Shown: in pieces, positions 9,267-17,091 of the stretch
How the letters are laid out: each line of letters opens with the position of its first letter
Position numbering within the stretch: position 1 is the stretch's first letter
DNA from: Halobacteriovorax sp.
GTDB taxonomy: Bacteria > Bdellovibrionota > Bacteriovoracia > Bacteriovoracales > Bacteriovoracaceae
DNA length: 64,000 nt
NCBI GenBank assembly: GCA_002716825.1
Contig: PBCC01000045.1
Span: 26,336 to 90,335 of the forward strand
Direction of reading: 5' to 3'
Notes under the pieces: model-generated
Database searches by the model: none
What the model was told of the DNA's origin: nothing
The model's input: the letters and a program-made list of their open reading frames with translations, nothing else
Program-made: the position numbers and the translations under genes

Positions 9267-9911
9267 TTGAGTAAAGCTCGTCTGCGCCAAAGCATTTCCT
9301 TTTTAAAGAAGTCATTCAAAGATGATGAAGAAGCACTTGCTGCTATTGCCTCACTTGAACTTAAAGGCAAAGACTTAAGCTTTGAAACACCTGTTAGTGA
9401 TGGTAGTTTTCCGTTGCCTGCAGAGCTCAATGGGATTGAAAATAGCTTTGCTTTGTTTTCCGATGGAGCTTGCCGAGGAAATCCCGGTCCTGGCTCCTTT
9501 GGTATGCTTGCGCAAAATAATGCCGGCGATGTGATCTTTGAAGGTTCGGGGGTTGATAATCCGACGACCAATAATAGAATGGAACTTGAAGGTGCTATTG
9601 TGGCACTTGAGAATTTAGTCGAATTTTTAAAAGAGAACCCACCTAAAGCGAAACCTCATGTCTGGCTTTTTAGCGATTCAAAATATGTCGTTGAAGGGGT
9701 GGAGAAATGGGTTGCCGGTTGGAAGGCCAGAGGCTGGAAAAAGGCCGATAAAAAAGAGCCTGAAAATGTCGATCTTTGGAAGCGACTGGATGAAACCACT
9801 AAGCTCTTTACCAATTTAAAATTTAAATGGGTTAAGGGGCATGCAGGTCATCCGCAAAATGAACGTTGTGATCAATTGGCCAATATAGCTTTAGATGAAG
9901 CTGGCTTTTAG
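9267..9911 (+). CDS. rnhA: Ribonuclease HI
   Basis: 214 residues from a TTG start directly after the tyrS stop. The RNase H fold begins near residue 65 with SDGACRGNPGPG (first catalytic Asp), then NNRMELEGAI (Glu), FSDSKYVVEG (Asp), and the mobile-loop His/Asp region KGHAGHPQNERCD, so all catalytic residues are present. It cleaves the RNA of RNA-DNA hybrids. E. coli RNase HI has about 155 residues; the extra ~60 N-terminal residues here are charged and of unknown role. The stop overlaps the SD of the following phosphatase gene. Confidence 0.95.
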   Translation: MSKARLRQSISFLKKSFKDDEEALAAIASLELKGKDLSFETPVSDGSFPLPAELNGIENSFALFSDGACRGNPGPGSFGMLAQNNAGDVIFEGSGVDNPTTNNRMELEGAIVALENLVEFLKENPPKAKPHVWLFSDSKYVVEGVEKWVAGWKARGWKKADKKEPENVDLWKRLDETTKLFTNLKFKWVKGHAGHPQNERCDQLANIALDEAGF

Positions 9912-9919
9912 GAGTTAAT

Positions 9920-10711
9920 GTGAACAAATTGTTATCGATTCTCTTTATTCTTAGCTTGGGAGTGAGCTGTGCTCATAAACAAAACTCGCAAGAACACCTG
10001 ATGATGTCGACTTTGTGGATGCAGCATTCTGGAGAACTTCGCGCTTTGACCTTGCAAGCGTACGCTGCGGCCGAGATGGAACTTAATCGTGCCCTTAAAA
10101 AGAAGCGCTCTAAACCAGCAGCTATTATTTTAGATGTTGATGAAACCGTTTTAGATAATTCTCCTTACCAGGCGAGAATGCTTATTCACGATCGTCCTTT
10201 TGAGGGCGGAAGTTGGGATGCGTGGGTCGATGAACGCTCTGCCGATGCTACTGCTGGAGCAGTCAGCTTTTTACAGAAGGCGCACAAGCGTGGCGTTGCT
10301 ATTTTTTATGTCACCAATCGCCCAGATCAAAACCAACAGGCGACTTATGACAATCTGGTTCGCCGAGGTTTTCCAGTTAAAAGAGCTCATGTTCAAACAA
10401 AAGGCAAAGATAGTTCTAAACAAGAGCGTCGCGATAGTATTTTGAAAAAGTATGATGTGATTATGTTAGTTGGCGATAATCTCGGTGACTTTGATCTTGC
10501 TTTCTACGATCAAGATAACGCAACTCGTAGAAACCTTGTTGATAAATTTTCAAAGAATTGGGGCGCCAAATTTATTGTACTGCCCAATCCAATGTATGGC
10601 GACTGGGAGAATGCGATTTACCATGGTCATGAAAAGAGCGAGCGTGCTGCTTTGAGAAAAAGTTCACTTCGTCCCCAGCCCCGTGAGCAATTATTTGATA
10701 AAGCAAAATAG
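9920..10711 (+). CDS. HAD-superfamily acid phosphatase lipoprotein, class B / e(P4)-like
   Basis: 263 residues, GTG start with AGGAG 5 bases upstream. The signal MNKLLSILFILSLGVSC ends in a lipobox, so it is an envelope lipoprotein. HAD motif I is ILDVDETVLDNS (nucleophile and acid/base Asp), motif II YVTNR, motif III around KGKDSSKQERRD, motif IV VGDNLGDFD. This is the family of the Haemophilus e(P4) outer-membrane 5'-nucleotidase/acid phosphatase, which dephosphorylates nucleotides outside the inner membrane so that nucleosides can be taken up. It may share transcription with tyrS-rnhA. Confidence 0.9.
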   Translation: MNKLLSILFILSLGVSCAHKQNSQEHLMMSTLWMQHSGELRALTLQAYAAAEMELNRALKKKRSKPAAIILDVDETVLDNSPYQARMLIHDRPFEGGSWDAWVDERSADATAGAVSFLQKAHKRGVAIFYVTNRPDQNQQATYDNLVRRGFPVKRAHVQTKGKDSSKQERRDSILKKYDVIMLVGDNLGDFDLAFYDQDNATRRNLVDKFSKNWGAKFIVLPNPMYGDWENAIYHGHEKSERAALRKSSLRPQPREQLFDKAK

Positions 10712-10756
10712 TTCATTAATAATAAGTGAAGTAAAAGTAACCAAAGGAAGGATTCG

Positions 10757-11461
10757 ATGAAAAAAACCGCACTAATGGTCCTTGGTCTGATTTCAACTTC
10801 AGGTCTTGTTGGCTGTAAAAAAGATTTCGATCACACTCCAAGTTCAGAAGATGAAAAAGCACTTTATACTTACGGCGCTCTTCTTGCTCAAAGAGTAAAT
10901 CCACAACAACTTCAGTTAACTGAAGGCGAGATGCAATCTCTAGTTCAAGGTCTTTGGGACAATTATAAAGGTAATAAAGAGCGCGTTGCTGTTGCTGATT
11001 ACCGTATGAAAGTTCAAGAAGTTCTTGAAGGTCGCTTTAAGAAAGCCATCGAAGGCAATAAAGCGAAAGGTTCTGAGTTCCTTGAAAAATTCGTCAAAGA
11101 AGAAGATGCCAAAAAGACTGAGTCGGGCCTTGCATATAAAATTCTTAAAGCAGGTGAGGGCGCAAGTCCTAAGCCGGACGATGTTGTTAAAGTTCACTAC
11201 ACTGGAACTCTAATTGATGGGACGGTTTTTGACTCATCTCGTGAATCAGGTAAAGAGCTTGAGATTCCACTTAATAGAGTGATTAAGGGTTGGACTGAAG
11301 GGCTACAAATGATTGCTCCAGGTGGTCAAATTAAGTTAGTTATTCCTGCTGAGCTTGGTTATGGTTCTGCTGGTGCTGGAACAATTCCTCCTGAATCAAC
11401 TCTTGTCTTTGACGTAGAGCTGATCGAAGTAATGCAGCCAGAAGCGAAAGCTAAAAAGTAG
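10757..11461 (+). CDS. FKBP-type peptidyl-prolyl isomerase lipoprotein (FkpA/Mip-like)
   Basis: 234 residues. The signal MKKTALMVLGLISTSGLVGC has a lipobox (LVGC). Residues ~30-115 are helical and charged like the N-terminal dimerisation domain of FkpA/Mip proteins; the FKBP domain runs from ~123 (GLAYKILKAGEG) to ~228 with VKVHYTGTLIDGTVFDSS, VIKGWTEGLQ and PAELGYG. It should speed proline isomerisation and act as a chaperone for proteins in the periplasm. AAGGAAGGA precedes the ATG. A strong terminator follows, so the gene or short operon ends here. Confidence 0.93.
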   Translation: MKKTALMVLGLISTSGLVGCKKDFDHTPSSEDEKALYTYGALLAQRVNPQQLQLTEGEMQSLVQGLWDNYKGNKERVAVADYRMKVQEVLEGRFKKAIEGNKAKGSEFLEKFVKEEDAKKTESGLAYKILKAGEGASPKPDDVVKVHYTGTLIDGTVFDSSRESGKELEIPLNRVIKGWTEGLQMIAPGGQIKLVIPAELGYGSAGAGTIPPESTLVFDVELIEVMQPEAKAKK

Positions 11462-11483
11462 TTAGAGTTAAATTTATTTAATT

Positions 11484-11509
11484 AAGCCCTGCATTTGCGG
11501 GGCTTTTTT
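11484..11509 (+). terminator. Rho-independent terminator after the FKBP gene
   Basis: Nine-base-pair stem AAGCCCTGC / GCGGGGCTT (one G-T pair) with loop ATTT, followed by six T (11504-11509). Well placed 23 bases after the FKBP stop. Confidence 0.9.
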
Positions 11510-11601
11510 GCGTCCAGAGTTTACATAATCCTAACAGATGGCTGATTATATCCCGTCTTTACTTCACTATGCTTAAACATTCCCTCAAAAGGAGGAACTA
11601 A

Positions 11602-11850
11602 ATGAAGGCTCTATTGATGTTAATTGCACTTTTAGGTGCTAGCGCTCTTTATGCCACAACTGACTCTGATAAGATTGTTGGAGAGTTTGAAGAAGCGGCT
11701 GAGAAGGTTGGTAATAAAGTGAAACAAGGTGTTCGAGCTGTTAAAGACTCAACCTGTGAGCTTCATAGCAGTAAGATTGAGTGTGCAGCTGAAAAAGCTA
11801 AACATAAAGTCCAAACCGCTGTCGAAGATGTAACTGAAGAAATGAACTAA
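11602..11850 (+). CDS. Small exported helical protein, unknown
   Basis: 82 residues with a clear signal peptide (MKALLMLIALLGASALYA), leaving a ~64-residue mature protein. It is charged, predicted helical, and built of short amphipathic heptad-like stretches (EEAAEKVGNKVKQGVRAVKD and a similar KAKHKVQTAVEDVTEEMN), with two Cys that could form one disulfide in the periplasm. The SD AGGAGG is strong with 6-base spacing. It stands alone between two terminators, so it is an independent unit. I do not recognise a family. Confidence 0.75.
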   Translation: MKALLMLIALLGASALYATTDSDKIVGEFEEAAEKVGNKVKQGVRAVKDSTCELHSSKIECAAEKAKHKVQTAVEDVTEEMN

Positions 11851-11854
11851 AAAA

Positions 11855-11883
11855 AAGGGCCTCTCTCGAGGCCCTTAATTTTT
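11855..11883. terminator. Bidirectional Rho-independent terminator
   Basis: Nine-bp perfect stem AAGGGCCTC / GAGGCCCTT with loop TCTC. On the plus strand AATTTTT follows; on the minus strand a run of seven T follows. It serves both the small exported gene and the convergent peptidase gene. Confidence 0.88.
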
Positions 11884-11899
11884 CTATATAAGTTTTAAA

Positions 11900-12787
11900 T
11901 TATAGAGAAGCAGATGGCTTGAACCAGCATAGTGGACGAGTACCATCTTGGTAACCATCAACACGCATGCAGTAACCAGTGTTCGCATCAGTTGAATCTG
12001 GATCGATTGAAGCATCTTGATCACAGATCGCACCAGCAAAATAAGTATCTAGACGACACTGAGCAGCTGGGTGATTGTGGTTTGTTGAAGAAACAACAGC
12101 ACGATCAGGAGTTGTGAAAGATACAGGATCAGACCCTGTGCGAAGTGAGTTAAGAAGTTTAGCAAGAGCTTCACCGGCCATAGCGCCACGCTTACACATT
12201 GCGATCTCTTCTGCGTTAGCAAAAGAAGCTTCACAACGAGTAGTTACGACTTCTGGAATTTCCATTTGTGCAACAACAGCTTGGTTATCTTCAGACTCCA
12301 TGTATTTACGCATACACTTTGAAGTTGCGTAGTAGTCAGACTGACCTTCGTTTGAAGCCCATGATGAACCCCAAATTGAGCCTTTCTTAGGAGCGCCACC
12401 AATGTGGTGTCCAAGTTCGTGACAAGCAACGGCAGCAAAAGCATCAGCAGTTGCTTCTACGTGACGAGCTAAACCACCAAACATTGTGATTTTCCAAGTG
12501 TTGCCTGACTGTTGTGCGTAAGCATTAACAGTTCCGTCAGACCATTTGCGAACAACACTAAGTTGCTTGCCGCGAGCTGCGAAGTCAGGAGTAAAGATAG
12601 CTTCGATACGATCAAGAACACTGTTAAATGTTGCTTCATCAATTACGCTATTAGCGTTCTTGTCATTAACACCAATGTGCATAGTGTTTTCTTCTGCGAT
12701 ACCTGTGTGGCCATTTTCTGAACAAGCTTGAACGCTTGGTCCGTAAGTGAGCACTGTTAATAGTGCAGCTAGAACTAGTTTTCTCAT
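11900..12787 (-). CDS. Exported gluzincin-type metallopeptidase-like protein
   Basis: 295 residues. Signal peptide MRKLVLAALLTVLTYGPSVQA, mature start at CSENG. The zinc motif HELGHHIGG (~residue 123) is followed by NEGQSDYYATSKC, where the downstream Glu and Asp fit the third-ligand E-x3-D arrangement of gluzincins such as M48-like peptidases. Multiple Cys in the C-terminal half suggest disulfides, consistent with a periplasmic or secreted enzyme. SD GGAGG before the ATG. Substrate unknown. The gene converges on the small exported gene across a bidirectional terminator. Confidence 0.8.
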   Translation of the reverse strand: MRKLVLAALLTVLTYGPSVQACSENGHTGIAEENTMHIGVNDKNANSVIDEATFNSVLDRIEAIFTPDFAARGKQLSVVRKWSDGTVNAYAQQSGNTWKITMFGGLARHVEATADAFAAVACHELGHHIGGAPKKGSIWGSSWASNEGQSDYYATSKCMRKYMESEDNQAVVAQMEIPEVVTTRCEASFANAEEIAMCKRGAMAGEALAKLLNSLRTGSDPVSFTTPDRAVVSSTNHNHPAAQCRLDTYFAGAICDQDASIDPDSTDANTGYCMRVDGYQDGTRPLCWFKPSASL

Positions 12788-12930
12788 TATTTCCTCCGTG
12801 AAAATATACTCTTGAGAAGAATCCGTTTTTCTCTTAGTAGAAACTTTCTAAAATGATCACTCCCCGAGTTCAGGCCGTCTATTTTTTTGTGGCAAAACAA
12901 TGTTTGATGTAAGCTTTTATTGGTTTTGTG

Positions 12931-12959
12931 TTAGGAAATAAGTTAAGCGTTTTTATAAG
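12931..12959 (+). promoter_or_regulatory. Candidate sigma-70-like promoter
   Basis: TTAGGA (12931-12936), 17-base spacer, TATAAG (12954-12959). It would place the transcript start only ~7 bases before the ATG at 12973, giving a near-leaderless message, which agrees with the absence of a well-spaced SD for that gene. The -35 match is weak. Confidence 0.3.
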
Positions 12960-12972
12960 GTAATTCTTAAGT

Positions 12973-13284
12973 ATGTATAAACTTATAGTGTTCATTCCAA
13001 TCGAAGCAAAAGAGTCAGTTAAAGAGGCAATGTTTAAAGTAGGTGGCGGAACCATCGGCAACTACGATTCATGCTGCTTTGAAGTTTTAGGCACGGGTCA
13101 GTTTCGTCCTTTAGAAGGCAGTAACCCAGCTATAGGAGATCATCATCAATTGGAGTTCGTTAAAGAGGTTAGGGTTGAACTTGTTGTAAAGGACGCCATA
13201 ATAAAAGATGTCATCGCCGCTATGAAGACCGCTCATCCATACGAAAGTGTTGCTTATGATGTCATTCGCCTGGAGGATTTTTAA
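12973..13284 (+). CDS. Stand-alone NIF3-insert / YqfO-type PII-like domain protein
   Basis: 103 residues. The sequence follows the small CutA/PII-like domain that is inserted in bacterial NIF3 proteins (YqfO) and also occurs alone: a strand-helix start (YKLIVFIPIEAKESVKEAMF), KVGGGTIGNYDSCCFE, GTGQFRPLEGSNPAIG, and the end HPYESVAYDVIRLED. Stand-alone members probably trimerise; their biochemical role is not established. The TAA overlaps the next ATG (TAATG), and the SD GGAGG for that gene lies inside this one, so the two are translationally coupled. Confidence 0.85.
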   Translation: MYKLIVFIPIEAKESVKEAMFKVGGGTIGNYDSCCFEVLGTGQFRPLEGSNPAIGDHHQLEFVKEVRVELVVKDAIIKDVIAAMKTAHPYESVAYDVIRLEDF

Positions 13285-13934
13285 TGAAAACATTAATCGC
13301 CGTACTTTTGTTAGCTTCTGCAGCTTGTTGGTCCCAGGATCAAGTTGATCAGACTAAGCCTCAACGTACACCAGAGACGAGGGATCAAAGGCGAGAGCGA
13401 ATGCGTGCTCAGATGCGAGAGCAAATGAAGGAGTCGCGTAGGATTTTACAGCAATTTCTAAGTGATGACATGTTCACTGATATGCGAAAGCAGTTTGAAC
13501 AAATGATGGATCAAGTAGATGGCGGCAGTTTAGATGGCTTTGACTCTTTTTTTGATGATGATGCCATGATGAAGCTTTTTGGTGGAGATAGAGGGACAAA
13601 AGCTTTTGGTGCTCTTGGGACAGGTCAAAGTCGATGGATTGAAACTCCCAAGGAGCGTATTCTGATTTTGAAGCTTGAGATGAGCAAGGACACACCACTT
13701 GATTTTAAAATTGAAGAAAACAAACTGACTATAAGCGGTCAGGTGGAACGTAAATCCAATAGAGGTATCTCAAAACAGAGCTTCACTAAGATTTTTCAGA
13801 TTCCAGTTGATTGTGACCCGAGTGCGGCCAAGTTTGAAAATAAAGACGGTGAAGTTTTGATTAAGTTCCCAAAGCTTGTGAGCAAGGATCAAAGGCGACC
13901 GGTTAAGCCAGATAGTTCTGATACAACAATATAA
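13284..13934 (+). CDS. Exported protein with C-terminal small-heat-shock (alpha-crystallin-like) domain
   Basis: 216 residues. N-terminal signal sequence MKTLIAVLLLASAACW, possibly a lipobox-like SAAC. Residues ~25-60 are very rich in Arg, Gln, Met and Glu (RDQRRERMRAQMREQMKESR), residues ~60-110 are acidic and Met/Phe-rich. From ~115 on, IETPKERILILKLEM, DFKIEENKLTISGQ and KFENKDGEVLIKFPK match the beta-sandwich of Hsp20 proteins, including a GEVLIKFPK C-terminal strand. Small heat-shock proteins are normally cytoplasmic, so export is unusual. ATP-independent holdase activity in the periplasm is inferred. Coupled to the NIF3-insert gene. Confidence 0.72.
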   Translation: MKTLIAVLLLASAACWSQDQVDQTKPQRTPETRDQRRERMRAQMREQMKESRRILQQFLSDDMFTDMRKQFEQMMDQVDGGSLDGFDSFFDDDAMMKLFGGDRGTKAFGALGTGQSRWIETPKERILILKLEMSKDTPLDFKIEENKLTISGQVERKSNRGISKQSFTKIFQIPVDCDPSAAKFENKDGEVLIKFPKLVSKDQRRPVKPDSSDTTI

Positions 13935-14017
13935 CCTATTGAAAAACCGATAAAATCCCTTCACTCAAGTTTAGAGTCTTATTGTCCGACAAGTTAAGGA
14001 GGACAAAGGACTCTTTT

Positions 14018-14461
14018 ATGAAAAAAATAGTTTGTTTATTATTTTTAGTATTTGTTGCCGTGAGTGGCAGGGCCAATGCGTCTGATAGCGCTGTTATGAA
14101 CCTTGATCACCCACTGCGAGAGATCTCAGTCATAGCCAGCGAGACCGGCTATTACCCAGATGCGCCGATTGCCTTCGTTGGTGAGCGAATCAGACTTTTT
14201 GTAACGACAACTACTGAAGAGAAACGCTGTCTGCTATTACCTGATAAAAAAGTTTTTCTGAGTATGGAGAAAGGCAAAATTGATGAGGCTGAATTTGTAG
14301 CCAGTGAGCCTGGAGTCTATAAATTTCATTGTCCCACAGGAAAACTCAAAGGTTCACTTACTGTCTTTCCTCATCCTGCCGATAAGAGACGTGAACTGGC
14401 TTCTGAAGCAGAAAGCCGTGTTAAAATATGGTTTCCAAAAGATAGACCACAGGATTTTTAA
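14018..14461 (+). CDS. Exported cupredoxin-like protein
   Basis: 147 residues from ATG 14018, chosen because it starts a clean signal peptide (MKKIVCLLFLVFVAVSGRA) with AAGGA just upstream; the TTG-started extension to 13982 adds only charged residues before the signal. The mature part has a cupredoxin-like beta pattern: a Pro/Gly-rich entry (IAFVGERIRLFVTTT), FVASEPGVYKFHCP and GKLKGSLTVFP. The Cys of HCP sits where a copper ligand would be, but the usual following His and Met are absent (CPTGKLKG), so copper binding is doubtful. The stop is 2 bases before the ATG of the cpaF-like frame. Confidence 0.65.
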   Translation: MKKIVCLLFLVFVAVSGRANASDSAVMNLDHPLREISVIASETGYYPDAPIAFVGERIRLFVTTTTEEKRCLLLPDKKVFLSMEKGKIDEAEFVASEPGVYKFHCPTGKLKGSLTVFPHPADKRRELASEAESRVKIWFPKDRPQDF

Positions 14462-14463
14462 AA

Positions 14464-14547
14464 ATGTCGAATGTCTTTCAAGATGCAATTAAAACCTTCT
14501 TGTAGCCCATCGGGGACCTGCTTGAAGATGAAAGCATCTCGGAAGTC
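14464..14547 (+). pseudogene. 5' end of the cpaF-like gene, broken by an in-frame TAG
   Basis: ATG 14464 (AGGA 9 bases upstream) opens a frame identical to that of the ATPase starting at 14548. It reads MSNVFQDAIKTFL, then TAG at 14503-14505, then PIGDLLEDESISEV leading directly into MINGP. The residues on both sides of the stop look like the normal N-terminus of a CpaF/TadA ATPase, so the amber codon sits where an amino acid is expected. It may be a real nonsense mutation, a base-calling error or a readthrough site. Confidence 0.7.
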
Positions 14548-15594
14548 ATGATTAATGGACCGTCTGAAATTTTTGTCGAACAAAAAGGTCTGGTTCATAA
14601 AGTTCCCAATGCATTTCATAACGAAGAAGCTCTAACGGCCGCCATGCGCGCCGTCGCTCAATCTGTAGGTCGTGTGATCGATGCCGATAATCCAAGACTT
14701 GATGCCAGACTTCCAGATGGCTCACGTATTGCTGTAGTTATTCCACCAATGGCGAAAAATGGTACCACAGTAGCGATTCGTAAATTTAGTAAGGAAAAGC
14801 TTGGACTCAAAGATTTAATTGAATATGGCTCACTATCGCAAACGGCCGCAAGATTTTTAGATTGCTGTATGTATATCGGTAAGAATACTTTGGTGTCCGG
14901 CGGTACTGGTTCAGGTAAAACCACAATGCTTAATGTGCTTGGTTCTAGAATGCCAAAAACTCAGCGACTGCTTATCATTGAAGACTCTGCTGAACTTCAA
15001 ATTAAGGCCGAACACGTGGTTCAGTTTGAAACAAGAAAAGGCAATCCTAAGATGGGCGTCACCGAGGTTACCATTCGTGACCTTGTTGAATCGGCCCTTC
15101 GACTTAGACCTGATCGTATTATTGTAGGGGAAGTTCGCGGTATGGAAGCATTGGATCTTCTTAATGCCATGGGCACAGGTCACGAAGGATCTATGGGGAC
15201 AGTTCACGCCAATACTCCAATAGATGCTTGTACCAGACTAGAGACCCTATGCCTTATGGGTGAGACTAGAATTCCACCAGATGCGATTAGAAAAATGGTG
15301 GGCTCAGCCTTGCAGCTGATTGTTCAATGTAATCGCTATCACGACGGTGGAAGAAGAACATCTCATATTTCAGAAGTTCTTGGAGTTGATGCCAACGGTA
15401 ATTATATTGTGAAAGATATTTTTCGCTGGGTACAAACTGGGAAAGATCCAGATACTGGCAAGTTTATAGGTGAGATGGTTCCGTGTAATTACGTTCCAAC
15501 ATTCTTTGAAGAATTCGTTGCCAATAAGCTTCCCTTTCCAAAGAGCAACTTTGCTTCGCCCGATTGGTATAAGAAGCTTAAGCTTGCGGCCTAA
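14548..15594 (+). CDS. CpaF/TadA-type type II/IV secretion ATPase (reading frame after the amber codon)
   Basis: 348 residues as an open frame; the natural protein would begin at 14464 (see preceding entry). Features in order: MINGPSEIFVEQKG (N-terminal domain), Walker A GGTGSGKTT, LIIEDSAELQI (Asp box/Walker B region), LRPDRIIVGEVRGMEA (Walker B-type motif with conserved Glu and Arg), and GHEGSMGTVHAN (His box). This hexameric ATPase family powers tight-adherence or type IVb pilus assembly. No tadB, tadC or pilin genes are adjacent, so this is an orphan ATPase here. If translation starts at 14548 the protein lacks ~28 residues of its N-terminal domain; no good SD precedes that ATG. Confidence 0.85.
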   Translation: MINGPSEIFVEQKGLVHKVPNAFHNEEALTAAMRAVAQSVGRVIDADNPRLDARLPDGSRIAVVIPPMAKNGTTVAIRKFSKEKLGLKDLIEYGSLSQTAARFLDCCMYIGKNTLVSGGTGSGKTTMLNVLGSRMPKTQRLLIIEDSAELQIKAEHVVQFETRKGNPKMGVTEVTIRDLVESALRLRPDRIIVGEVRGMEALDLLNAMGTGHEGSMGTVHANTPIDACTRLETLCLMGETRIPPDAIRKMVGSALQLIVQCNRYHDGGRRTSHISEVLGVDANGNYIVKDIFRWVQTGKDPDTGKFIGEMVPCNYVPTFFEEFVANKLPFPKSNFASPDWYKKLKLAA

Positions 15595-17088
15595 TTAATT
15601 CATCAAGAAGTTATAGGCCCTGTCATCCATGAAATAATCAGAACCATTGCTTAGCTCAATCGCCCAAACAATATTTCTCACTTCACGTTCACGAAACTGC
15701 TTAAGTCCATTTTGAAGACGTGTAAGTTTAATATGATTGGAGAGTCGATCATAAGCTTCACTTGAGCGATATTCAAAGCGCTCAACATGCATGACAGATT
15801 GATCTTGTAATGCAATCTTCTTGGCTTCAAATTTAATCACCCAGGCCATTAGCGTCGAAGCCTCTTCAATCAAGTCATCGTTCTTTGGCAAGGCCGCAAG
15901 CACATCATCATAAACGGCTTGTTCAAAAGTGCGATCATCTTTTTGAAAGGCAGAGGCTTCCAGCATTGCACTTGGTAAAGCTTGAGCTAAAGTTGTTTTA
16001 ATATGGGGAGCTTTTGTATTGTCATCTAGCTTGGCAGCTAGTTTATAAAGTCTGCCAATCATATACTCATTAAAGTCTCCAGCTTCCATGAAACGATTAA
16101 GTGCCGCGCGAGACAGGCTGATCAACTCTTCAGAGCTCTTATATTTTTCACGAAGCTGAGTCGCGATATCAATATACTTTAGGAGTCCATCAACACCTTT
16201 TGCTCTTAGACTTTGGCTCAGGGCATTTCTGGCGTCGGTGATCTTTGGTGCGGTTAGCTCTAGTGCCTCAAGCTCAGAAAGCTTACTATAGCTTAATGAG
16301 AGGTGCTTGATATCTTTAACCATGACGAGAATATCGGGGTGATTCATCGATACTTGGTCAAGTTCCTGCTGGTTAAGATTCTTTCCATCAAGATGTTCGC
16401 TGATAAGCTTTTGCGAGCGTTCATTGAGATTCCAGATATCGGTAGGAGATGGATCAATACGACCATTGTTTTGTTTAACCGCCATGGCGATTTCGTATTC
16501 TTTAATCTCTTCCATTTGCATTTCAATCTTTAAGCGAGCTTTAAGAGCATCGAACCAACGAAAATAGACATCAGTTCCCGACTCTGTATGAGAATGGGGA
16601 TAATTTTGTTCTTTCAGCCAAGTTCCAAATTGTTCTCTTGATTTAACAATTCCAAGTCGTTGGTCGAGGAGATGCTTGAGTACACGCGATTCTTCCTCTT
16701 CAACGCGCTTGTACCATGCATTTTCAGTCGCATTAAAGAACTGTCTTCTTTCGTTACGACGCAGGCCCTTGAGATAGTGCTTTTTTAATAATTCGAAATA
16801 GGCCATTTGCTTTAGGCCGATATCAAATTTTTCTTGCGCCCAGTTTCGCTCGAGTTCTTTATATTGATTAAAGTTTTGATCAGCTTGTTTGAAAAGATCC
16901 TGCTTCGTTGAATCTGTCATTTTTGAAGCAATAATATAATCAATCACGTCACCGTTCGTGCGCATTTTATCGCCCATGCGTAGGGCCATGAATGCGATAA
17001 GTCTTGGCTCTGACTGTGCCATAACCTTAGAGCTGAGTGTTCCAAGTAAGCATGAAAGAGCGATGAGTCCTACGAACAGTCGTTTCAT
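15595..17088 (-). CDS. Exported helical protein, unknown
   Basis: 497 residues with a signal peptide (MKRLFVGLIALSCLLGTLSS, cleavage near KVMAQ). The mature protein is charged, almost free of Cys and predicted mostly helical, with frequent Leu/Glu/Lys/Arg spacing; I see no catalytic motif. It begins 3 bases after the stop of the porin-like gene at 17092, so the two are an operon and probably act together at the outer membrane or in the periplasm. Its stop codon abuts the stop of the convergent cpaF-like gene with no base between. Confidence 0.72.
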   Translation of the reverse strand: MKRLFVGLIALSCLLGTLSSKVMAQSEPRLIAFMALRMGDKMRTNGDVIDYIIASKMTDSTKQDLFKQADQNFNQYKELERNWAQEKFDIGLKQMAYFELLKKHYLKGLRRNERRQFFNATENAWYKRVEEEESRVLKHLLDQRLGIVKSREQFGTWLKEQNYPHSHTESGTDVYFRWFDALKARLKIEMQMEEIKEYEIAMAVKQNNGRIDPSPTDIWNLNERSQKLISEHLDGKNLNQQELDQVSMNHPDILVMVKDIKHLSLSYSKLSELEALELTAPKITDARNALSQSLRAKGVDGLLKYIDIATQLREKYKSSEELISLSRAALNRFMEAGDFNEYMIGRLYKLAAKLDDNTKAPHIKTTLAQALPSAMLEASAFQKDDRTFEQAVYDDVLAALPKNDDLIEEASTLMAWVIKFEAKKIALQDQSVMHVERFEYRSSEAYDRLSNHIKLTRLQNGLKQFREREVRNIVWAIELSNGSDYFMDDRAYNFLMN

Positions 17089-17091
17089 ATC

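Noticed and set aside
14503..14505. Amber codon as a pyrrolysine site
   Set aside because: CpaF ATPases are not known to contain pyrrolysine and no pyl genes are seen; error, mutation or ordinary readthrough are simpler.
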